A stretch of DNA of 64,000 nucleotides from Marthasterias glacialis (taxonomy: Eukaryota; Echinodermata; Asteroidea; Forcipulatida; Asteriidae). Within the stretch, counting starts at the first letter, position 1. Each line of letters starts with the position of its first letter. The notes beneath the pieces are model-generated. The model saw only the letters and a program-made list of their open reading frames with translations, was not told where the DNA came from and did not search any database. Both the position numbers and the translations under genes were made by a program. The stretch spans positions 10,145,642 through 10,209,641 of the forward strand of contig OU452229.1 of NCBI GenBank assembly GCA_911728455.2. Direction: 5' to 3'. Shown here one piece after another: positions 50,301 through 60,200 of this stretch.

Positions 50301-52958
50301 TACACAGGAATGCAAAAAATGTGAATCGTTTTATAAAAATCATAAGGTGTAACATAAAAGCATTAATACTTTGTATTTCAGTGAACCTTTAAGTGAATAA
50401 TGCTTAAAAAGACGCATTGCCCGTGTTTTGACGAAATGATTTTACAAGCGAACGAATTTAGAAAGAGTACAGTGTTTGCGTCAAATTTCTGACGTAGAGA
50501 ACTGTAGAAACAAGCGCTTTTATTTTAAACGGGGCTCGGTCTAATTGGCTAACCGGCGGCCAATCAGCTTGTAATATTTTGATTTGGTTCTCAGAATCTT
50601 AGAGTTTTCTAGCAACTCTATCAACTACCATAAAACACGAAGGCACGTGAAGAAGGGTCCAGCTTCCCTTTATTACTACTAGTCATAGTTTTGATGTGTG
50701 GAAACCTTAAGGTAACGAAGAGCCAGCACCTTGATAAAAAATTAATATGATCAGACATACAACTATATTTTGCTATTATAACCTTGTTTGTCAAATGGGA
50801 ACTCGTTGTCCAAGTAGTCATCGAAGTAAACCTGAACTAAATCTGATACATTGAGAGCGTACGGAGCCAGGTCGATCAGCTCGGTCTCGCACCAAATGCG
50901 AATCTGTAGAAACCGATCAATTAAGATTTGGATTGACAACGTGAAGAAACAAGATTGATGAAATATACGTTGCAACCAAATGCAAACCTACAAACCAGTC
51001 AAGAAACCATGCCTTTTTTTGTCTCACTCCAATGCAAATAAAGAAGTTCAAAACAAGAAGTAAAAAACAAGTTCGTGGGCAAATACTTTTCATGTAGAAC
51101 TCGTGCCCTTTTGCTGGGATCATAAAGTAGTTCGTCCCAGTAACAAAAGGACGTAAGCAACAAAATGGCTCCTGACATGAAATATGTGTCATTCTGTTGT
51201 TTTTTTATGCTAGAATTAACCTGAAGACAATGTTTGCCCATTCCTCATGCAGAATTTAACCTTTCTAGAATGACTTGTGCATGGCAACAAATTTACCAAA
51301 CTTTCCCGCTCATAATCCTTGAAACACAAATTTTAACATACATTGCTTACGTCCTTTTACCGGGCACACGACGAACTGTTCTCAACTTTACAAAACAACC
51401 CTCTTTCATCTCTGATGTTGTCATGTGATAAGTGGTACAGTTTTATAGAAAACTGAGTATAGTTTCACTTTGTATCTTACGACAGTTAAAAAAATAAACT
51501 GTTTACCAAACATCCATTCGCGTTTGTGACATTGATGGACGAGAAGTCGTGTACTATAAATGCAAGAAGGTACGTCGGCATTGAAGGCACCCTCTTGAAG
51601 TAAGTCCTGGACCAATGACTGTCCAACTGGATACGTCTTATATCAATGCCATTAGACAAGGCGCCCATGTCTGTACGATGTTCTAGTTGTACGTCGTAAG
51701 ATGCCTTGAACGTGGGCTCGTCGAAGCACGGCAGGACGCGTCGGGCGTATGTGCCTGCCATCTGCGTCGTGGCAATAAATCTGTAAAAGCAAACAGAAGC
51801 GTATGAAGATTTGTTGAAAAAAAGGGTTTAGTTGGAGATTGGAGCTTGAAGAACTTCTGATAATACTTAACTAATATTAATTACTATTTGTAGTATGAAC
51901 TAAAAATACTAAACAAGACCAACATATAAACCGACCTGTCTATTAAAATGTAGGTCTTTTCTGGATAACGTTACAAAAGACAGCTGCGGAACCTAGCAGG
52001 GGACATGCAAACAGTGCATTAAACCTCCGTTTATTTTATTTTATGTTATTATATATTTGTTTGTCTCTGCATGTCATGTTAAAGGCTCCTTAGAAAGCAA
52101 AAGTGGTTTGGTCGACTTATCTTGATTAATGTTTGTTTCTTTAATATACATTTCTTTGTGTTAATCCCTAATGCTTTCGTTTTGATATATACCTTGGAAA
52201 ACGTCAACATTGATAACTTTTATACTTAGAGTTGGCGGTTGGGATACTTTGAGTTACATTTGTTTTGATTGTTTTTTGCATACTGACCTTGTGTTGTTCT
52301 GTGAAGTGATGTACTTGCTCAAATAAAAACCAAAATTATCAGTCCACAGTTTACCGGAGTACGTGATGTAGATGTCATAGTCTTCATGAGGTCGAAGCAT
52401 CTCCTCCAACTTGAGAACCAAGAAAGCATACTCCTCAATCATCTTATAACTCTCAAAGATGTCTGTCTTATCCAATGTACTGACGCTATGGACAGTTGGC
52501 ATACCATGGATGCTGATATTCTTGGAGTGTAGAGTGATCTCATCTGTTGCTTCCATGCACTCCACTTTTATCCGGACCCAGCCGTCAAAAGTGAATCTCT
52601 CTCCGAGCTTTGAGTCTGGTACGTCATCTTCGTACAAGAACGGACGGAGGTTGAGCTCGTAGCGTCTCGGTAGAACGGTCTTGGGGAGCCGGCCCTTCAT
52701 GAAATCCTGCGGAGAAGTAGTAGATGGACGTGTTGGCCTACTTGGTGCAGTCGTTGGATCTTGGATTGATGGTGCCTGGATTTTGGAGTGATCAGGTATG
52801 TAGTAGGCCATCAGCACTGTCACAACCAGAAGTACACATACCACTAGGATTGAGAAAGCGATCCTAATAGGGCTGCAGTACATACCACCCTTCGGATCAG
52901 GTTTGTCCGGTTGTAAAATAACTATCGGGCTGGTGTCCTTTCTGTCGGTAAGCTCCAT
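38334..52958 (-). CDS. Membrane M1 zinc aminopeptidase, paralogue B, complete
   Basis: Same predicted activity and fold as gene A. Seventeen exons join to 982 aa: 52958-52288, 51780-51507, 50903-50783, 49411-49263, 48265-48152, 47792-47655, 47439-47308, 45989-45826, 45617-45520, 44981-44845, 44227-44015, 43315-43233, 43039-42920, 42127-41960, 41762-41637, 40353-40269, 38489-38334 (TGA). Every phase equals that of gene A. Residues 1-30 are cytoplasmic, 31-53 transmembrane, then a short Pro/Ser/Thr stalk. GAMEN is 366-370, HELAH 400-404, Glu423 the third zinc ligand and Tyr487 the catalytic-type tyrosine (IPYNKGG). Start: [10 protein letters not shown] aligns with the gene A start; an in-frame ATG at 53120 lies beyond a probable acceptor (53092/53091) and was not used. 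The stalk is shorter than in A, exon 8 is 9 nt shorter, exon 13 is 6 nt shorter and exon 15 is 15 nt shorter, all in frame. Some exons are nearly identical to A and others diverged. Confidence 0.95.
38918..39070. mobile_element. Palindromic element family E (intron 16 of gene B)
   Basis: GGACCTTTCCGTAACCATGG pairs with CCGTGGTTCCGAAAAGG. The interior carries GGGCTCCGGCTTTGTCTGCG and TTAAGCCGGAGTCCG. Confidence 0.65.
39180..39345. mobile_element. MITE family B copy
   Basis: Starts GGTCCAATTTCATGAAGCTG and has the family words CTACCAGCCAAAATACCATG, GTGACTGG and GCTTAGCAT. The right terminus is lost. Intron 16 of gene B. Confidence 0.7.
39423..39695. mobile_element. TTAA-type element, family C (partial)
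   Basis: The left end CTAAAGCTTCAGCTCAACAT and interior GTAAATGCTTCCATTCTTTT and GAGAAAACGGTAAAAGTGC match 20070-20422. The right terminus is truncated after CATTATCTTTA. Intron 16 of gene B. Confidence 0.7.
42418..42535. mobile_element. TGACCCGG-rich element, one-ended copy
   Basis: Begins CTACACTCTAAAAAGTCAC and contains repeated TTGACCC and GACCCGGAAA words. The matching right end (TTTTTAGAGTGTAG) is missing here but present in the copy at 46512-46760. Intron 13 of gene B. Confidence 0.7.
43750..43890. mobile_element. MITE family B, internal fragment
   Basis: TACCAGAATGCCACCTTACC, AGCCACAC and GTGACAGGTTGCCTGC follow the family order. The terminal repeats are decayed (ATAGCTCTATGG at the right). 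Intron 11 of gene B. Confidence 0.55.
46512..46760. mobile_element. TGACCCGG-rich element with terminal inverted repeats
   Basis: The left end CTTAAAGAAAAACTGGGTCA and right end TTTCTTTTTAGAGTGTAG bracket about 250 bp. At least seven GACCCGGAA or GGGTCA-type words occur in both orientations, so the element can fold on itself. It matches 42418-42535. Intron 7 of gene B; non-coding. Confidence 0.75.
48808..49205 (-). mobile_element. Long SINE with tRNA(Leu/Ser)-like head and LINE-like tail
   Basis: On the minus strand the head (49203-49116) has ATAGCCGAGCGGTCAAGCGC (box A of class II tRNA form) and a long variable region, then TAGGTTCGAGTCCCGGTC (box B). A ~230-bp body follows. The end has GCGCTTTGAGACGCCGTAGA, TAAAGCGGTATATAAA and ATTATTA, which resembles the 3' end of CR1/L2-type LINEs such as the one at 54441. 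It lies in intron 4 of gene B. Confidence 0.82.
49607..49722. mobile_element. Palindromic element family E (intron 3 of gene B)
   Basis: TATTCGGCTTCGGCTTTGGT faces AAGCCAAAGTCGTAGCCGAA, with GGCTCCCTTCGC and TTGAAGCCCC in the loop. Confidence 0.65.
49878..50392. mobile_element. 515-bp TTAA-bounded element with ~200-bp inverted arms
   Basis: TTAA stands at both ends (49878-49881, 50389-50392). The arms start AGGTTCACTGAAAT and end ATTTCAGTGAACCT and pair almost continuously between about 49882-50092 and 50189-50388, including GCATTCCTGTGTATTTTT, AACAGTCTTCAGGAACGCC and GTGACATCACATGCATTAC. The spacer is about 95 bp and there is no transposase, so this is a non-autonomous element. It lies in intron 3 of gene B, so pre-mRNA could form a long hairpin. 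The TTAA target suggests a piggyBac-type source (inference). Confidence 0.88.
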
Positions 52959-53559
52959 GGTATATTTCCAGCAATTTAAAGGTGACAATGGCTTGGTTTT
53001 CAACAGTGATTTTGCATCAAGGCACGTCAACCTTTGAGGTGCAGCCTCTGGCTGGATGAATGTATCCAAGCTGAATATTAAACCTCCGAATCTAGCGCGA
53101 TATATTTCCGGTTCCTGCAACCACCTTTACTCTTGACAAAACTACTGAAGTCGGTTGTACATGGTGTAATATTCTAAACTCATTGTCTACATCTGGTTTA
53201 TTTGTCTTGTCTTTGGAAAGTCTGCACACAGGTTTTTTTTTTTGAAGTGGAATGTTCCATGGGTAAAGTGTAAAACAAATCTCATGAATCTGACCCATTT
53301 GTATTTATCAGTGATATGTGATGTTTGTTTATATGAATTATGAACGACCCATATATGAAATCACTTAAATGATATCTGATAAACTGATGAAATGATTACA
53401 GGGCCAGAGTACAAGCGGGTTTTTGCGACTTTGTAAATATTGAGATTACCCAGAGTCAGTTAAACAACTATGCAAGCCTGTTGCTTGTATTTGTTCCAAA
53501 TCATGCTTCTCACTTTAAATACCTTTTTTAATTGTCTTTCTCATAAATACAGGACATAC

Positions 53560-54440
53560 TGAATTTTCGAATCATGAGACAGTTTGATCTTCTCATGAAT
53601 GTCTTTATTTTCTTCAATGTCTTCAATTTCTTTTTTTCCCTTCAGTGTCTTCAATCCTTTCAATCTCTTTAATCTTTTCCAACACCTTCGTCTTTTCAGT
53701 CTCTTTCATCTCTTCCAACTATTCCGTCCTTTGAATTTACCCAACTTCTAATCCCTACAAACCTTCAGTCTCTTCTATCTCTTCCAACTCACCTGTCTTT
53801 TTAATCTTCCCAATCTATCTAATCCCTTCAATGTCTTCAGTCTCTTCCATCTCTTCCTACTATTCCGTCCTTTGAATTTACCCAACTTCTAATCCCTCCA
53901 AACCTTCAGTCTCTTCTATCTCTTCCAACTCACCCGTCTTTTTAATCTCCCCAATCTCTCTAATCCCTTCAATGTCTTCAGTCTCTTCCATCTCTTCCTA
54001 TTCCGTCCTTTGAATAAACCCAATCTTTCTAATCCATTCAGTCTCGTCCATCTCAATCTCTTCCAACTCGTCCGTCACTGCAATCTCTTACTTTTATCTA
54101 ATCCCTTTAATCTCTTCAGTCTCTTCTATCTCTTCCAACTCACCCGTCTTTTTAATCTCCCCAATCTCTCTTATCTCCTCAAACTCTTATCTCCTCACTC
54201 TCTGTCTCTCTAACCCCTCAAACCTCTCTAGTCCCTTTAATCTCTTTAATCTCTTCCATCTCTTGCATCTCTTCCAACTCTATCGTGTCTTCAATCTCTT
54301 TTGTCTCTCTAACCCCTTAAATCTCTTCAGTTGGATCCTTCTCTTCAATCTCTCCAGTCTCCCTTGTCCTTTCAATCTCTTCAGTCTCTCTAATCCCTCA
54401 AATCTCTTCAGTCGCTTCCAACTCTTCAATCTCTTCAATA
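53560..54440. repeat. Pyrimidine-rich minisatellite with 141-bp higher-order unit (left part)
   Basis: The whole stretch is built of about 9-bp words such as AATCTCTTC. Within it a 141-bp higher-order unit starts CATCTCTTCC at 53707, 53848 and 53989; the first two units differ at only a few sites. Peptides rich in Leu/Phe/Asn across it are artefacts. Confidence 0.9.
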
Positions 54441-55724
54441 ATTTGTTTTCTTAATATAATAATAATAATTAAAGCGTCATGTATCCAAAACAATTGCTCA
54501 AAGGCGCTGTACAATTAAAAAGTAAAAAAGCCCAGCCTATAAAAGCTAAAACCAAATGTAAAAAAAATGTAAAATAACAAAACTACAATCTAAAAAGACA
54601 AAAAGTAACAAAGGCAAATTTACACAATAAAAGAAATTCAATACACCTAAAAACTAGATGTATTCCATACTAAAAGATGACACCTTAAAACTAGATGTAT
54701 ACCTTATAAAAAAGAGAAAATCTGGAAAAAATAAAGATATATTCCTTAATAAAAAAAATAAGTCATAAGACGTGATTTAAAACAGCCATTGATTGGTAAT
54801 GATTGTGTTCCACAACTGTGGTCCGACCCTGCAAAAAGCCCTTTCTCCTGCTGATTTTAGTTTGATTGCAGGGACACGGAAGAGATTTGTGTCAAATGAT
54901 GACCTAACAAGGGACAGGATTTCGGCAGGCTTTGTACATGATAAGAATGAGTTTGTACTGAATTCTTCGAGTAACAGGCAGCCAATGTAAAGATTTGAGA
55001 ACTGGAGTGATGTGATCTCTTCGTTTCGTACCAGTAAGAATCCTCGCACCCATGTTCTGTATTCGCTGAAGGCGAGATATAGCGCTCTGTGGAAGGCCAT
55101 GCAGCAGGGCATTGCACGAATCTAACCTTGAGGTGACGAAAACTTGTATTGCTGTTGCTGCCGCATCAGTGAGGTGCTTCCTGCTCAGTCGTATGTTGTA
55201 CAGCTGATGCAGCTTTACGGACCTTGGTGATACGTGCACTACAACCCAGTGACGAACCAAAGATGACACACAGGTTGCAAGCCTGATCCCTGGGCAAGAT
55301 AGTGCAGTTGGGTAAATTTATACTAGGCTGATGAACTTTGGCACGCTGTTGGTGGGTGCCAATAAGTAGACATTCGGTTTTATCTCCATTGAGTTTGAGT
55401 CTGTTAAGCACCATCCATTGTTGGATCTCATGCAATGCACTCCTATGATATTCAAACGGGTGGCAGTAGCATTTGCAGAAGGTTTGAACGACAGTCAAAA
55501 TGAGTATCATTCGCGTACAAATGGTAACATAGTCCATAACAGAGTCCATGTCGCTTTACCAAGTCTCCCAGTGGTGAGGTGTAGATTGTGAATAAGATGG
55601 GTCCCAGCACGGAACCTTGTGGAACACCACAGGAGAGGGGAATGGCCTTGAGAGGGTGTATTTAATGCATACTTGCTGCATACTACCAGTGAGGTAGGAC
55701 TGGAACCATTCAAGTGCATCCCTC
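54441..55724 (-). pseudogene. 5'-truncated CR1/L2-like LINE reverse transcriptase remnant
   Basis: On the minus strand, degraded frames show reverse transcriptase blocks in the expected order. [17 protein letters not shown] sequence is at about 55630-55590 and a YADD-box derivative YANDT is near 55515. QQWMVLNRLKLNGDKTE follows at about 55430-55370. Then come RLDSCNALLHGLP, RLQRIQNMGARILTGTKRRD and HITPVLKSLHWLPVTRRIQY. Frameshifts separate them, so it is dead. The 3' end is a LINE-like GCGCCTTTGAGCAATTGTTT and ATTATTATTATTATA tail at 54455-54510. There is no endonuclease region. Confidence 0.88.
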
Positions 55725-55885
55725 CAATCTCTTTAATCCCTTCAATAACTTCAGTCTCTGCCATTTCTCTAATCTCTTTTATTTCTTAAATCTCAAATAT
55801 CAATTCAACTCTTCTAATTCTTCTCTTTTCGATCTTTCTAATCCTTTCAATCTCTCTTATCCTTTTAAATTGTTCTCTCTGATCT
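55725..55885. repeat. Pyrimidine-rich minisatellite (right part)
   Basis: The same AATCTCTTT/CTTCAAT words resume directly after the LINE, showing that the retroposon landed inside one array. Confidence 0.85.
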
Positions 55886-56304
55886 CCTTTTACAGTGTTT
55901 TGCGGAGAGTCTGGGCCCCTAATGAAAACGGCTCTACAAAATATAAAGTTTTGCTTACAACAATATTTTGATAAAAACAATTTTGAATCAGCGAATACAA
56001 TTTTTTAATTATACATTGTAATTAACTTGAAACTAACATTTTTATTTGAAATATTTCGCCTCTTTAAACAGAACTAACTTGTGCTGTAATATTACCCCCA
56101 AACCAAAGAAACAAATCAATACAAAATCATTCATTAAAGCCATAAACTATTATGAAATTCATACCTTCAGTTGAGTAAGCGGCCTTATTTTTGCAAAATA
56201 ACGTTTCTTTTGCCTTGCTGCCAAGATAAATATCAAGTCCGAAATACAAAATTTCTGGAAATGCTGGCTGTCGTAACGTTAAAAATAATTTGTTAAATAT
56301 ACAT

Positions 56305-56450
56305 ATAAAGCACCCGGGCAACCCTGATAATTGTCAAAGACCAGTATCCGCACTTTATGTGACTCTACATTATACATGAATTAACAAACATGTGAACGGT
56401 TAAGCTCAATCGGGCAGTCACTAATATAAGAAAAAGGTGAGAAAAAAACT
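56305..56450. repeat. Decayed dispersed repeat, echinoderm-like
   Basis: GATAATTGTCAAAGACCAGT, AACAAACATGTGAACGGTTA and AGCTCAATCGGGCAGTC follow the order of a repeat I remember from echinoderm, mainly sea star, genomic sequence. This rests on memory and is the main pointer to the host group. Confidence 0.45.
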
Positions 56451-56579
56451 TTATTATGTTCTCATATTGGGTTTCGGACTCGCGATATCAAATTTAATTG
56501 TTTACAAATTGTGTTTTACAACATGCAAGTTATATGCAATTCTAAGAATGTTTAATGCCACTGTTGTGCACACCCTTTT

Positions 56580-57000
56580 AAGCGTTGATTTTAAAGGGAC
56601 ACGTTACCTTTGGGCTCTTTTGTGCTAATAAAAAAACGCTTTTTTGTGAAAAGAATATGGTTGGATATTTATATATTTTAAAGTAGATTATAATGATTCA
56701 CATAGATATCCCTTGAAATGTTGTGCTTTTTGTTTGTTTTTACGTGACAGAACGCGGTCTGCCGTAGAACCAAATTTTTGATTCTACAAAATGGCGGACC
56801 ATAAGTTTGGAGTGTGGTTCCGTTGGTTGTATTTTTAGAGGAAAATGTGCATTTTGTGAACCACTACTCACTAATTACAACACACTCTAGGTATTTTATT
56901 GCATTAACAATCAAAAAAGGACCAAGGAGCAATTCCAAAGATCAAAATTATAAGAAATTTCGAGGCCGGCATCACCCAATTTTGTTTTGCTCACCCTTAA
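56580..57000. repeat. Probable dispersed repeat near the 3' end of gene C
   Basis: AAAGGGACACGTTACCTTTG starts a ~400-bp AT-rich non-coding segment that resembles dispersed repeats by style (ACAAAATGGCGGACC within). There is no second copy in this window, so this is tentative. It may overlap the gene C 3' UTR. Confidence 0.3.
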
Positions 57001-57273
57001 TTTGTATCAACATACTAGACAACTATTTTTTTTCTGCTCAAGCCCAAGTCTTGCAAAAATAACGAAGTCCTGATGAGGACGATTTCAACATGCTATTTAA
57101 GCAGCAAGCACTAATAAACAAAGTTATTTTGCTAAGGAATTTAAAAGCGTGGCACCCGTTGCAATAATGTAAGCGACATGTCTTTTGATGTAGTAGCCCG
57201 TTTTTGCTGAGCAATATTTTTCTGTGCTAACCAGATGTTGTGCCTAACATCTTCAATGAAATTCAACCCAGGC

Positions 57274-60200
57274 CTAAAAGAGCGAGGCCATCCATTGCTT
57301 CGTTTGTTCTGCACTGTTTGCCATCCACCGTATGTTCACCTTCGTTGTTACAATGGCCGACTTATAGGCGTACTGCAAACCGCCAAGATGATGGTTTTCG
57401 CCAAAGTCCAGCAACTGCAAATATAATCATAGCGGTAAAAAGTAGACCTACTGGATATAGACTGTGGACATCAAGCGGCTATTGTTGGTCCAGCCATTTT
57501 GGGAGTCAAGTTGCATGTACAAAATATGGAAGGAATCTAAACAACGCGCACGTGACCATAAAATGGACACTGCTTAATAAAAAAAGTGCAACCAAGATTT
57601 GTCGTGCGATGAAGTCAGGTGAATTTGAGACTTTTGAGGATGCCAGATGGCATGCAGACTTACCAAGTATAACACAATGTTCTCGGAAACTTGAGCTTGC
57701 TCATAACTACGTAAACGTAAGTCTGCTGCCACCTGTCGTTCCAAAGTCTCCCCTGGCCGGGGTCACTAGACTGCGAGTGCAATTAACGACCATTTCAAGA
57801 CAGATTTCTGAAGGTGCGTCCAAACATCATTCCAAACACAAGAAACAAACTTCATCGTCTTTAGTATTATCATAAAGAGTTGGTTTCTCAAAAGAACTTC
57901 TGATCAAGGTCACAAAGAGAAAAATCGGGTTTATTTTTGGATTTTTTTTTTACCTCTTGCAGTTCCTCTTGTGTGTTGAAGTAAGATGTGATCTCCTCAA
58001 ATATACTTGAAAGCCCAGACAGGCGATTCCCACGGAACCTGTCGAGATGAACAAAAATAAGATCAAAATATCGTTGAATAGAATTAAAGGCATATTGTGC
58101 ACATTCTAAATAGCCTTTTGCAACTGCATCAATCGAAATAACCAACGGTGATTTGGTAGATTGTAATTATTGTCATGACTTTGAGAGTGTTTTAAAAGGA
58201 AAAATTTCTCTCCAAGATCGATAATGGTATGAACTTTTTAAAATAAGTGAGCTGTCAAAATGAAAGGGATAAATGTTTTTTCTTTCATAATTTACCAATA
58301 TTGAACTTTAACCGTGAAAATCATTTTAACTAATCATCGGGAAAACACGACTGAGCAGGTTATTCAGCTTTGATCGTGCAAGATGAGAACATTATTGTTA
58401 GTACTATTATTATTTTTACTTCTGGCAAAGTCTCGCAAAATGGCTCTTACATCGTGTTAACTTCCTCCCAGTTGTCGCGGATGAAGTTCCATGCATCCTC
58501 GTACCTGTCTGGATTTTCGGCCACGCCCATCAAAATAAGTTCAGCGTCTCCAGGTCTGAAAGTCGTTTTATCCAACAGCGACTCCAAGAAGCTAGATGAT
58601 TTAAGGAGAAATTCATCAAGTAATTTACTACACTTTGTAGTAGTATTCAGGTTATATCTGTGTGGTCTGAAATGCACCAGGTGATCTTTGTAAGTATTGT
58701 GCAGAGCTGGTCGTCAACTCTGCTCAACATTGACGGGTTCAGTTGGTGTCCAGTTGCTTGTGATTCAAACCTCTTCACTGGTATGCATCTATTCCCGGAG
58801 AAATAGTTCAGTTTGAAACACCGTCGAAGCAGATAAAATGCCATCAAAAGACCCCTAAAATCACCACAGCTTATTTTGATTGCTGCAACCAAAATAAGCC
58901 AAATGTGATCGTGCCCCAATTTCCCTATCAAACATGAACCGTTTTTGTTTTTGTCCCTAAAGCTTGACCATTGAAACTGATGTACTTTTCCCATGTTTTT
59001 TTTTTCAACTGTGGATATTGAAAGCTGGAGGGTTAGAATGAATTCACTCTCCCATAACCAATGAGCGTGCTGTCCCCTGTGTTTGTTATACCTTTGTACA
59101 CGAGAACTATCCTTCGAACACGTGAGGGCGCTCATCCACCGGGCACGCTCTTGTTGGTCATTGGCTGTCTGCATCATTTCCCATCCAAAGTCCCACTCTG
59201 ATTGGCCACCGTAACGAATGCCGCTACAATACACAGCTGACCTCAGGCTTGGGGAAAGTCTGTCCAAATAAAACATTGAATAAGTAAAATGGAGAGCGGA
59301 GATGCTGCCAACGAAAAGTGACTGTTCTTTGTTCCTGAAGTATGGAAGATGAACTTGGGAGGCAAATCTGCCCTTGTTATACTAGTATAGAAATTATATT
59401 TTGTCTCTGGTTTAGGGAAAGTCTGTCAAAATTAAATATTTAGAACCACAAATAAAGGTTACGTTGCGTGATGAATATAAAGGGCCTCGGGAAATAAAAC
59501 GGGGAGCAGAAATACTGCTGGCAAAAAGTGGCGTGTTGTTGTTTGGGATGCAACCTGTCGTAAGAATATCTAGACTTGGGAGGCAAAACTTCCTGTGTAA
59601 AACTATTTTATTAGAAGTTGCCTTCTGTACGTTTTGAACTCACGTGTTTAGATCAGGATTGTCCATCAATTTCTTGAACTGAGTGATTGCTTTGGCAACA
59701 CATCGAATGTTTCCATAGAGACAGGCTGTAGATGTAATATCAATCTGCCTCTGTGATCCCCGCCCCAGTCTGGTGAAAGAAAACAATTGTGTTTTTTTCA
59801 AAGGTTTCAGTTTTTAGGAACTTTGTCTTACCTTACATTCTTTCAAAGCACAAACAACTGGCACCACAATTTAGTGACAATTTTTGGACAAACTGTCGAC
59901 ACTATTTCCCTTTTTGACACTGGCTCTGGCTTAGGCTCTGTCACTATTTTTCTGAAAATATGCACTTTTGATACGGGGCTCCATTCAGGCAGGCGCAGCC
60001 TAAGCCGGAGCCAGAGCTGGAGCCGAAGCCATTGTTTCGAAAAGGGGTCTTCGTATCAAACGAAACGTCACACTGTTAACAGCTTAGCCATCGTAGTTCC
60101 TGATACAAGTGGTTATCTGAAGTTTTTCTGCCTTTTTTGTATAGAGGTTTAACTTGGTCGATTTCAAACTAGGGCTTTCTCGGCGCCCTCGCGTTGGTTT

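Larger units (their letters stand above)
53092..57273. other. Intergenic region between aminopeptidases B and C
   Basis: About 4.2 kb holding the split pyrimidine-rich minisatellite, a truncated LINE and decayed repeats at 56.3-57.0 kb, plus whatever serves as the gene B promoter. No TATA box as clear as that of gene A was seen. 53.1-53.55 kb and 55.9-56.3 kb show nothing recognisable. Confidence 0.6.

Noticed and set aside
52959..53120. Longer gene B start giving a 54-residue N-terminal extension
   Set aside because: The upstream ATG lies beyond a probable splice acceptor at 53092/53091. The extension has no counterpart in gene A, and [10 protein letters not shown] aligns in position with the gene A start.
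54010..54454. Leu/Phe/Asn-rich repeat proteins
   Set aside because: They are translations of the pyrimidine-rich minisatellite, with no other gene signals.
54777..55764. Retroviral polymerase
   Set aside because: The motif order and the ATTATT tail fit a CR1/L2-type non-LTR element. There are no LTRs, protease or integrase.
57240..57875. 211-codon plus-strand open frame
   Set aside because: It runs antisense across the last exon of gene C and into its intron. It has no recognisable domain, and the minus strand has the conserved, correctly spliced exon.
58647..59276. 209-codon minus-strand open frame
   Set aside because: It is exon 14 of gene C plus intron read-through; the GT donor at 59091 and conserved exon length fix the real boundary.
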